This document shows positions 1 through 5,671 of a DNA stretch of 6,733 bases, piece after piece; within the stretch, counting starts at the first letter, position 1; each line of letters opens with the position of its first letter. This DNA comes from Bacillota bacterium (lineage in GTDB: Bacteria; Bacillota; Clostridia; Clostridiales; Clostridiaceae). The notes below the pieces were generated by a model. That model was not told the origin of the DNA, did no database searches, and saw nothing but the letters and a program-made list of their open reading frames with translations. The stretch is from the NCBI GenBank assembly GCA_030706065.1, contig JAUZPH010000200.1, positions 1 through 6,733 on the forward strand, written 5' to 3'. The position numbers and the translations under genes were made by a program.

Positions 1-2
1 AA

Positions 3-555
3 GTTATAAAGAGGCTCTTTGATTTTGCAGAGAGCGAAGTGTTTGGAATACAAACAGATCATAAAGCTATTCTGAAGGAGGAAAGCAGGCAGTCACGAAG
101 TTTTTGATTTTCAAAATACCTTTATTAGAAATCATTATCAGTCTGCAGCCATGAAGAAAATTTCAGAGGATTTTATCAATACTACACCATATGTTGATTA
201 TATATTTGGTGGCGGTCTTTTTGCCATGATATACTCATACGAAGATGAAAACATTGGGATGCAGCATAATCGGCTGAAAGATTATATTGACAACAGCAAA
301 TATTATGAGATCGATTATCTGCCAAATGGAAACCAAAGACATGAATCCCTTGGTGAGCCGGTCATCTCTCCGAATACTTCAAGGGATAGGCTGGCAATAT
401 ACATTCCTGTAAAAATACGATCTGAGAATACTGCAAAGAATATGAAGAGTTCTGATAAATATATTGGCTATCCCAATATAGGACGAATGGAGCCATCAAA
501 AGAAACCTTTGATAATCTGATGAATAAATTACATAGCATTAAAGGTATCATATAA
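3..555 (+). pseudogene. Decayed regulator fragment with GyrI-like effector-binding domain
   Basis: The longest ATG-started reading frame is 151-555 (134 codons), but the same frame is open from base 76, and another frame is open and coding-like from 3 to 107 (it contains EVFGIQTDHKAILKEE). I infer one gene broken by a frameshift at about 84-105. The readable part has the layout of the second half of a GyrI-like/effector-binding domain as found behind MerR or AraC DNA-binding domains: a YIFGGGLFAMIYSYED strand-turn, a helix (NRLKDYIDNSKYYEID), then a strand with GEPVISPN and the closing strand RLAIYIPVKI. The final 45 or so residues are not recognised. No helix-turn-helix is visible, so it cannot act as a DNA-binding regulator in this form unless the missing part lies left of the window. 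There is no good ribosome binding site before the ATG at 151. Assignment rests on motif layout only. Confidence 0.5.
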
Positions 556-633
556 GGGTTTTGTTAAATTCATTATCTTTTATCCTCTATTTGATTTAAT
601 ACTATACTTCTAAGCAAATAATTGTTAAAATAT

Positions 634-662
634 TTGTTGAAACATGGCAAAAGATATACATA
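634..662 (+). promoter_or_regulatory. Possible vegetative promoter of the chemoreceptor gene
   Basis: TTGTTG (634-639) and TACATA (657-662) are separated by 17 bases and lie just upstream of the chemoreceptor start. An alternative -10, TATACA at 655-660, would give a 15-base spacer. The region is very AT-rich, so chance matches are likely. I see no convincing motility sigma factor (sigma-D type) promoter, which many chemoreceptor genes use. Confidence 0.2.
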
Positions 663-670
663 TGCGTCGA

Positions 671-675
671 AAGGA
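671..675 (+). promoter_or_regulatory. Ribosome binding site deciding the chemoreceptor start
   Basis: AAGGA at 671-675 lies 3 bases before the ATG at 679 but 9 bases before the in-frame ATG at 685. The second spacing is normal, so translation probably starts at 685. The longer form would add only two residues (Met-Asn). Confidence 0.5.
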
Positions 676-684
676 TAAATGAAT

Positions 685-2697
685 ATGAAAAACATTAAGA
701 GGAAAATTATTTTATTAGTATCAGTAGTTTGTTTTTTAAGCTTATTGCTTGCATCATCAATAAGTTATTATCTTTCCTATAAAACTACTATGGAACTATC
801 AAGGGATAAGCTATTGGTAACCTCGGAAAAGTACGGGAAATCCATTGATGCCTGGATGGAAGCACAAGGAAACCTTGTGAAAGAAACAGCAGGAAACATA
901 GAATTCAACAATAACTATGACAAGGATGCTCTTCTGAAGTTTCTTAAAACAAAAATGAAGGCACTTCCGGATAGTTTAGACGTTTATTTTGGATTTCAGG
1001 ATAAGAGTTTTGTTGATGCCAGCGATTGGGTGCCTGATGCAGGTTACGATTGTACACAAAGAGAGTGGTACAAAAAGGCTATTAGTACAGATGGAATAAT
1101 TTATACCGCACCATATATGGACTCGGAAACTAAAAGAATTATTATTACAACTGCTAAAGCGGTAAAAGTTAATGGCTCAGTCATAGGTGTTTTAGCACTG
1201 GATATTTTTTTAGATAGTGTAAAAAGTGAAGTTGAAAAAGCCAAGCCTATAAATAATAGTTATGGTTTTTTGCTTGATAGTGAAAATCAGATTGTAGTTC
1301 ATCCAAATAAAAGTTTTCAACCTACGGCAGATAACTTGCAAAACATTACAAAGGTTTTAGACGGAAGCTTGAGTGGAATAATAGGAAGCGATCAGGCAAA
1401 GACAAATATGGTAGAATTAAAGGATTATGATGGTGCTCAAAAATATTTCATTACATCCAATATAGCTTCATCAAAATGGAAAATGGGCCTTGCAGTACCG
1501 AAATCAGAGATTACAAAGCCACTGAATAGTCTCATAATAAGCTTTGCTGTAATGTTTGCGGTTTTATTGATAATATTTATTTTTATAGCTTTATATTTTT
1601 CAAACCGGATATCTAAACCAATAACCCTGGTAACAAAGCTGATAAACCGAACAACTGAATTAGATTTAAAAATAGATAATGAAGAGGGCTTTAGGAAGGT
1701 CTTGGAAAACAAGGATGAGACGGGTGTTATTGCACGGGCTGTAATCTCTTTGAGAAAAGAATTGAGAGGGTTTATGGAAGTGCTTCATGAAAGTGCAAGA
1801 GAGCTTATTGATAACTCCGAAAAAATTTCATCTTCAACAACAGAGACTCTTGATGGGATTCAAGCTATTTCAGCAACCATGGAAGAACTTTCGGCAGGCT
1901 CCCTGGAACAAGCCAGAAACACAGAGTTGAGCTCGGAAAAACTACTAAGCCTCGCAGAAACTATAAAAATATCTTCAAATAATGCCGATATAGTAAGCGG
2001 CCTTTCCAAGAAATCACATGATGTTAGTACGGAAGGAGTAAACACTTCAACAGATTTAATGGAAAATATAAATGCTAATAACGAGGCATTTGAAAGAATA
2101 ATAATAAACATAGATGCTCTTTCAAAAAAATCGGATTCTGTAGGAGAGATTATAAATACAATTCAATCAATATCAGGCCAGACAAATCTGCTTGCATTAA
2201 ATGCTGCAATTGAAGCTGCAAGAGCGGGTGAGTCGGGAAAAGGCTTTGCCGTTGTTGCTGAAGAAATAAGAAAGCTTTCGGAACAAACCACTAGTTCTAC
2301 AAAAGATATAGAGAACATTATCAATGAAATTGTAACAGGAATAAAGCTTGCCAAGAGAAGTATGGATGATGAAAAAACTACAATGGAGGAAGTTGGTAAA
2401 GCTACAATAGAGGCAATAAATAAATTTGAACAGATAAACAGCGCCTTTGAGGATACTATAGTGAATATTGAGAGTTTAACAGCTAACATCAGAGCTATGG
2501 ATAATGATAAGAACCTGGCAATAGGCAGTATGGAAGAAATATCGGCAGTGGCAGAGGAATCGGCGGCATCTATTGAAGAAGTATCGGCTACTGTACTGGA
2601 GCAATCGGGTTCAATGGAAAATGTGACTAAAACTGCAGAAGACTTAAAGGATATTGCAGGTAAGCTGGAAAAGCTAATTAATAGATTTAAAATATAG
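685..2697 (+). CDS. Methyl-accepting chemotaxis protein with dCACHE amino-acid sensor
   Basis: Membrane chemoreceptor of 670 residues (672 if the ATG at 679 is used), expected to signal through CheW and CheA to the flagellar motor. Residues below count from the ATG at 685. TM1 is about 8-30. A periplasmic-side double-CACHE domain fills about 33-275, TM2 is about 283-305, then a HAMP domain (about 306-360) and a long coiled-coil signalling domain. The hairpin tip (about 493-535) has the near-invariant core QTNLLALNAAIEAARAGE. From tip Glu516 to the C-terminus is 154 residues, 22 heptads, which fits the 44H class typical of Firmicutes. Methylation-type sites SATMEELSAG (Glu400/401), SAVAEESAAS (Glu624/625) and AASIEEVSAT (Glu631/632) are present, and there is no C-terminal CheR-tethering pentapeptide. 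The sensor has Tyr121, Arg126, Trp128, Tyr129, Tyr144, Asp146 and Asp173, the full motif known for amino-acid-binding dCACHE domains. The gene stands alone, with no che genes beside it. Confidence 0.96.
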   Translation: MKNIKRKIILLVSVVCFLSLLLASSISYYLSYKTTMELSRDKLLVTSEKYGKSIDAWMEAQGNLVKETAGNIEFNNNYDKDALLKFLKTKMKALPDSLDVYFGFQDKSFVDASDWVPDAGYDCTQREWYKKAISTDGIIYTAPYMDSETKRIIITTAKAVKVNGSVIGVLALDIFLDSVKSEVEKAKPINNSYGFLLDSENQIVVHPNKSFQPTADNLQNITKVLDGSLSGIIGSDQAKTNMVELKDYDGAQKYFITSNIASSKWKMGLAVPKSEITKPLNSLIISFAVMFAVLLIIFIFIALYFSNRISKPITLVTKLINRTTELDLKIDNEEGFRKVLENKDETGVIARAVISLRKELRGFMEVLHESARELIDNSEKISSSTTETLDGIQAISATMEELSAGSLEQARNTELSSEKLLSLAETIKISSNNADIVSGLSKKSHDVSTEGVNTSTDLMENINANNEAFERIIINIDALSKKSDSVGEIINTIQSISGQTNLLALNAAIEAARAGESGKGFAVVAEEIRKLSEQTTSSTKDIENIINEIVTGIKLAKRSMDDEKTTMEEVGKATIEAINKFEQINSAFEDTIVNIESLTANIRAMDNDKNLAIGSMEEISAVAEESAASIEEVSATVLEQSGSMENVTKTAEDLKDIAGKLEKLINRFKI

Positions 2698-2727
2698 ATG
2701 GGGACAGGGGGACGGAGCTTATGTCCC
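2698..2727 (+). repeat. REP-like GGGGACA...TGTCCC palindromic element
   Basis: Directly after the chemoreceptor stop codon, GGGGACAGGGGGACGG (2700-2715) is followed by the complementary arm TGTCCC (2722-2727). Arms GGGACA/TGTCCC pair across a 15-base loop. From memory, elements beginning with this G-rich sequence and ending in TGTCCC are dispersed in many clostridial genomes and often associated with IS200-like (REP-associated) Y1 transposases. No transposase is present here. The G-rich tract contrasts sharply with the AT-rich surroundings. There is only one copy in the window, so its repeat status is inferred. Confidence 0.5.
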
Positions 2728-2758
2728 ATATATAAAATATCTTATCTGTTAAAGCTAG

Positions 2759-2869
2759 ACTCCCTTAGTGCTTATTAATGAAATTGCATATTCCGGTGTT
2801 GATATGACGAGAGTAATAAAAGCAGAGGGCTTGACAGAGGATGAGGTTAAAGAAGAAAAAGAGTTATAA
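2759..2869 (+). pseudogene. Unrecognised short coding remnant before a terminator
   Basis: An open frame runs from just after a TAG at 2756 to TAA at 2867-2869. It could start at GTG 2768 or ATG 2804 but neither has a clear ribosome binding site. The peptide (…NEIAYSGVDMTRVIKAEGL…, then a charged Glu/Lys-rich end) looks like real protein rather than noise, and it stops 7 bases before a strong terminator. This is what the surviving 3' end of a deleted gene would look like. I do not recognise the family. A genuine small protein of 21-33 residues cannot be excluded. Confidence 0.3.
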
Positions 2870-2876
2870 TGAGAAC

Positions 2877-2915
2877 AGTGCCGGAGCTTAGGAAATTAAG
2901 CTCCGGCACTTGTTT
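2877..2915 (+). terminator. Strong rho-independent terminator
   Basis: A perfect 14-bp stem (AGTGCCGGAGCTTA, 2877-2890, with its complement at 2897-2910) closes a 6-base loop (GGAAAT) and is followed by TGTTTT. The T-run is on the plus-strand side, so it ends plus-strand transcripts: those of the chemoreceptor gene and of whatever gene once preceded 2869. Confidence 0.9.
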
Positions 2916-2929
2916 TCAGGATATTGTAA

Positions 2930-2951
2930 GGTGAACCGTATCATAATTAAC
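2930..2951 (+). repeat. Left copy of 22-bp direct repeat flanking the polymerase block
   Basis: GGTGAACCGTATCATAATTA followed by AC. It matches 5517-5538 at 20 of 22 positions in the same orientation, and a weaker match continues about 7 bases to the left. The copy contains an imperfect palindrome around GGTgaACC. It starts 20 bases after the terminator stem and lies upstream of the dehydrogenase remnant and polymerase. Confidence 0.75.
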
Positions 2952-3104
2952 GACGTCTCTTTTTGAATTTCGATATTGATGGATATGAACTAAGCATTGG
3001 TATTATGAGGAGTTTACAGCTTTCCTTGATGCTGGTAAAATTAATTTATTCAATCTTTTTCAAAATTAGTTGATAATCACATTTGCCTGTGTATATAGTG
3101 GTAG
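2952..3104. other. Gene-free stretch with possible coding debris
   Basis: No intact gene is seen between the left repeat and the dehydrogenase remnant. Two short frames have protein-like composition: FDIDGYELSIG (from 2969) and YYEEFTAFLDAG… ending at TAG 3067-3069. They are in different frames and could be one frameshifted remnant. I cannot assign them. No LexA-type box (GAAC-N4-GTTC) and no clear promoter for the downstream polymerase is visible. Confidence 0.25.
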
Positions 3105-3416
3105 GCTTCCAATTCTTCAGGAAGGATTTTTTTCGGAGCTTCTAGCTTTGAAAAGCTGCCGGAGTTAATTGGACGAAGAGGCAGCAATGTACTTTTGGTG
3201 ACAGGAAGGAGCTCATTTCTGTCTTCCCCAAATCATGAGAAACTGACTTCTTCATTGAAGGAGTCTGTCAGTGACATGCACTATGCGCAGGTCACTGGAG
3301 AACCGACTTCTGATTTTGTGGATCAGGTAGCGGATATGTACAAATATACTGAAAAATCCAGAGCTGCAGAGGAGGGGAAAAATGGAACAGAAAAATCATA
3401 TCTATATCGCAATTGA
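3105..3416 (+). pseudogene. N-terminal remnant of an iron-containing alcohol dehydrogenase
   Basis: The frame is open from after TAG 3102-3104 to TAA 3414-3416. It reads FFGASSFEKLPELIGRRG, then NVLLVTGRSSF, a helix with NHEKLTSSLKE, and YAQVTGEPTSDFVDQVADMY. This is the usual N-terminal pattern of group III iron-containing alcohol dehydrogenases: an 'FG.g..ekLpeli' opening, then the nucleotide-binding 'vLlVtG.ssf', then 'v.gEPt...vd..v'. The family is about 380-400 residues; only roughly residues 15-90 survive, with no metal-binding histidines. The normal start appears lost; a frameshift near 3110-3125 is possible, since another frame gives GFQFF just upstream. Homology ends at about 3345; the remaining codons merge into the ribosome binding site and first 35 bases of the polymerase gene. 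It is therefore a scar, not a functional gene, and it now serves as the polymerase leader. Confidence 0.7.
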
Positions 3417-4911
3417 CCTCAAATCCTTCTATGCCTCCGTGGAATGTGTAGAACGTGGGCTTGACCCAATGCGTACTAATCTTGTGGTTGCAGATGCAAG
3501 CCGTACAGAAAAAACCATCTGTCTTGCAGTGTCACCATCATTAAAATCCATTGGAATTTCAGGAAGAGCAAGGCTGTTCGAGGTTGTGCAAAAAGTGAAG
3601 GAAGTAAATGAAGCCAGGAAGAGGAAAGCACCTGGGCATTGCTTCACCGGTTCGTCGTATGATGATACGGAACTTACCGAATCACCAGAACTATCACTGG
3701 ATTATATTGTAGCACCTCCAAGAATGGCTAGGTATATGGAATACAGCACGAAAATTTACAATATTTATTTGAAGTATGTAGCACCGGAGGATATTCATGT
3801 CTACTCCATTGATGAGGTATTCATGGATGTGACTAATTATTTGAGGACAGCGAACCTGACGGCTAGAGAATTTGCATCAAAGATCATCCGGGAGGTTCTT
3901 CAAACCATCGGTATCACTGCTGCAGCCGGAATAGGCACGAATATGTATCTTTGTAAGATAGCAATGGATATCGTGGCGAAGCACATACCGGAAGATCAGG
4001 ATGGAGTGAGAATAGCGGAACTTGATGAAATGTCTTATAGGCAAATGCTTTGGACGCATAAACCTTTGACAGATTTCTGGCGTGTCGGCAGAGGGTATGC
4101 CAAGAAGCTGGAAGAGAACGGGATGTATACGATGGGTGATGTGGCAAGGTGTTCCATTGGAGAGAAGCATGAGTACTATAATGAGGATTTGCTTTACAAG
4201 TTATTTGGTGTAAATGCAGAGCTTTTGATCGACCATGCCTGGGGCTGGGAGCCATGTACAATTGCAGACATAAAGGCCTATAAACCAACCACAAATAGTC
4301 TTGGTTCAGGACAGGTTCTACAGTATCCATATGATTATGATAAAGCAAGAATTATCGTACGTGAAATGACAGACCTGCTGGTGCTTGACTTGGTGGACAA
4401 AGGGCTTGTAACAGATCAAGTGGTTTTAACAGTAGGCTATGATATTGAAAATCTGACGAATCCAGAAATCAAAAGGAAATATCAAGGGCAAATAACGACA
4501 GATCACTATGGACGTCAGATGCCCAAGCATGCACATGGAACGGCGAATCTGAATCGCCAGACAGCTTCAACAAGGCTGATCATGGATGCCGTGATGGATT
4601 TATATACCCGGATTGTGGATGAGAACCTATTGGTTAGAAGAATCTATATTACAGCAAATCATGTTGTGAAGGAAAGCGCTATAGAGAAAGTGACGTCATA
4701 TGAACAACTTGATTTGTTTACAGATTATGAAGCCGTTCAAAAGAGGAAAAAAGAAGAGGATGCTGCGCTTATGCGAGAAAGGAAGATGCAGCTTGCGATT
4801 CTTGAAATTAAGAAAAAATACGGAAAAAATGCGATCCTAAAAGGCACGAACTTCGAGGAAGGCGCCATGACAATGGAAAGAAACAAGCAAATCGGAGGAC
4901 ATAAGGCATAA
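3382..4911 (+). CDS. Y-family DNA polymerase (UmuC/UvrX-like translesion polymerase)
   Basis: 509-residue lesion-bypass DNA polymerase that copies damaged templates with low fidelity. The start is supported by GGAGG at 3371-3375, 6 bases upstream. Catalytic acidic residues are visible: Asp12 in AIDLKSFYASVE, and Asp144/Glu145 in YSIDEVFMDV. Tyr17 is in the steric-gate position that excludes ribonucleotides. The fingers carry LAVSPSLKSIGISGRARLFEV, as in the Gram-positive UvrX/YqjW branch rather than DinB/Pol IV. The thumb helix-hairpin-helix is FWRVGRGYAKKLEENGMYTMGD (about 234-255). The little-finger domain begins at about residue 304 (SLGSGQVL). QLDLF at 442-446 is a canonical beta-clamp-binding pentapeptide. 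A basic, charged tail of about 60 residues ends in IGGHKA. All domains are complete. The YolD-like gene follows 40 bases after the stop, so the two are likely one operon. No LexA box is visible upstream, so SOS control is not shown by the sequence. Relatives are often carried on mobile elements. Confidence 0.95.
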   Translation: MEQKNHIYIAIDLKSFYASVECVERGLDPMRTNLVVADASRTEKTICLAVSPSLKSIGISGRARLFEVVQKVKEVNEARKRKAPGHCFTGSSYDDTELTESPELSLDYIVAPPRMARYMEYSTKIYNIYLKYVAPEDIHVYSIDEVFMDVTNYLRTANLTAREFASKIIREVLQTIGITAAAGIGTNMYLCKIAMDIVAKHIPEDQDGVRIAELDEMSYRQMLWTHKPLTDFWRVGRGYAKKLEENGMYTMGDVARCSIGEKHEYYNEDLLYKLFGVNAELLIDHAWGWEPCTIADIKAYKPTTNSLGSGQVLQYPYDYDKARIIVREMTDLLVLDLVDKGLVTDQVVLTVGYDIENLTNPEIKRKYQGQITTDHYGRQMPKHAHGTANLNRQTASTRLIMDAVMDLYTRIVDENLLVRRIYITANHVVKESAIEKVTSYEQLDLFTDYEAVQKRKKEEDAALMRERKMQLAILEIKKKYGKNAILKGTNFEEGAMTMERNKQIGGHKA

Positions 4912-4937
4912 GCAAGTACTTTTTGCCTATTAACCGT

Positions 4938-4944
4938 GAGAGGA
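4938..4944 (+). promoter_or_regulatory. Ribosome binding site deciding the YolD-like start
   Basis: GAGAGGA lies 7 bases before ATG 4952 but only 1 base before the upstream in-frame TTG at 4946. The ATG is therefore the better start, giving 149 rather than 151 residues. Confidence 0.7.
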
Positions 4945-4951
4945 ATTGAGA

Positions 4952-5401
4952 ATGATAAATAATAATAAAGACAAGCATCTCTATGAAGATATCATCAATC
5001 TAAAGCATCATGTCTCTATTCATCATGAGCATATGTCTGCGCTTGACCGTGCGGCACAGTTTTCTCCTTTTGCAGCGCTGACAGGTTTCGATGGAGCAAT
5101 CAAGGAGACTGCCAGACTGACAGACGTGAGGATTGAGCTGGATGCCGATGCAAGAGCTTTGCTTAATGAAAAGTTTAGAATTGTACAGGAGCAGCTTAAC
5201 AGTCAGCAGGAGTTAGAATTCACATTTTTTCGACCGGATGAATGGAAGGATGGCGGGGCTTACATCACTGCACGTGGGACTGTAAAGAAAATTGATGAAA
5301 ATGAACATATCGTTATCCTGCAGGACGGAACATGGATCCCTATGGAGGATATTGTGGATATAACAGGAGGGATTTTTCAGGCTGTGGAGGATTTTATCTA
5401 A
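4952..5401 (+). CDS. YolD-like protein, partner of the Y-family polymerase
   Basis: 149-residue soluble protein with the YolD-like family signature. The conserved block ALDRAAQFSPFAALTGF sits at about residues 30-46 ('DRA.QF.PFaAL.G'). A charged helix (about 55-82) follows, then a beta-rich C-terminal segment with ITARGTVKKIDENEHIVIL and IPMEDIVDI near the end. No signal peptide, membrane segment or catalytic motif is seen. Family members are repeatedly found next to uvrX-type polymerase genes in Firmicutes, and have been proposed as a functional counterpart of UmuD. No protease-like self-cleavage Ser/Lys pair is evident, so that role is inference from position. It is somewhat longer than the short YolD proteins of Bacillus (about 110 residues, from memory). 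It follows the polymerase by 40 bases with its own ribosome binding site, and a hairpin terminator begins 92 bases after its stop. Confidence 0.88.
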   Translation: MINNNKDKHLYEDIINLKHHVSIHHEHMSALDRAAQFSPFAALTGFDGAIKETARLTDVRIELDADARALLNEKFRIVQEQLNSQQELEFTFFRPDEWKDGGAYITARGTVKKIDENEHIVILQDGTWIPMEDIVDITGGIFQAVEDFI

Positions 5402-5493
5402 GAGCTTTTCAGCATGGCAGAAGAATTGATGGAAGTGTGAATCAAAATATCCCATTGTGTATTTTTCCACAGCACATAGATTTATAAAATGGA

Positions 5494-5547
5494 AAAGCCT
5501 CAGTTATACCTGTTACGGTGGACCGTATCATAAGTAACTGGGGTTTT
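5494..5547 (+). terminator. Long hairpin terminator with nested palindrome after the YolD-like gene
   Basis: AAAGCCTCAGTTA (5494-5506) pairs with TAACTGGGGTTTT (5535-5547) over 13 bp including two G-T wobbles, followed by ATAATTTT. The 28-base loop holds a second perfect hairpin, TACGGT-gg-ACCGTA (5514-5527), and most of the right-hand direct repeat. It should end the polymerase/YolD transcript. The A-rich left flank means it could also act, more weakly, on minus-strand transcripts from the decarboxylase. Confidence 0.65.
5517..5538 (+). repeat. Right copy of 22-bp direct repeat, part of a palindrome
   Basis: GGTGGACCGTATCATAAGTA followed by AC; 20 of 22 bases match 2930-2951. It overlaps a dyad: TGTTACGGT (5511-5519) and ACCGTATCA (5522-5530) are complementary at 8 of 9 positions around a GG centre. 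The dyad is much better kept here than in the left copy. Such a dyad could be a protein-binding site or an element end. On the minus strand, ATGATA and TATAAC spaced 17 bases apart frame it like a promoter, but that match may be chance. Confidence 0.7.
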
Positions 5548-5590
5548 ATAATTTTCAATCTTCTAAATAATTTCCAAGTGATTAAGGCAG

Positions 5591-5624
5591 GAAAGAGGAA
5601 TTTTAGATATGATATTCCCCTCTC
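5591..5624 (-). terminator. Possible terminator of the decarboxylase gene
   Basis: On the minus strand, GAGAGGGGAAT (5624-5614) pairs with ATTCCTCTTTC (5601-5591) in an 11-bp stem with two G-U wobbles and a 12-base loop. It begins 47 bases after the decarboxylase stop. On the plus strand the wobbles become A-C mismatches, so the minus-strand RNA is the more stable form. No real U-run follows, so termination is uncertain. Confidence 0.4.
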
Positions 5625-5671
5625 TTGAAATTTTCATAATTCGCTTCTAATAGACATGTTGGCATAACCTT

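Noticed and set aside
1437..2729. Three minus-strand open frames opposite the chemoreceptor gene
   Set aside because: They are antisense shadows: low-complexity Ser/Ile/Leu-rich peptides with no ribosome binding site, lying over a well-supported receptor gene.
2966..3069. Possible small gene in the gap before the dehydrogenase remnant
   Set aside because: The protein-like stretches are in different frames and interrupted by stops; there is no recognisable family, so it is recorded only as debris.
3877..4348. Minus-strand open frames opposite the polymerase gene
   Set aside because: They overlap conserved polymerase domains and encode His/Pro/Ser-rich peptides without recognisable motifs.
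4903..4930. Possible hairpin AGGCA...TGCCT between the polymerase and YolD-like genes
   Set aside because: The stem is only 5 bp and is not followed by a T-run; it is too weak to call a terminator, and the two genes look co-transcribed.
5413..5440. Tiny open frame starting MAEELMEV after the YolD-like gene
   Set aside because: Only eight codons, no ribosome binding site and no context; most likely chance.
5213..5470. Minus-strand 85-codon frame over the end of the YolD-like gene
   Set aside because: It overlaps the conserved C-terminal part of the YolD-like gene, has no ribosome binding site and has no recognisable motif.
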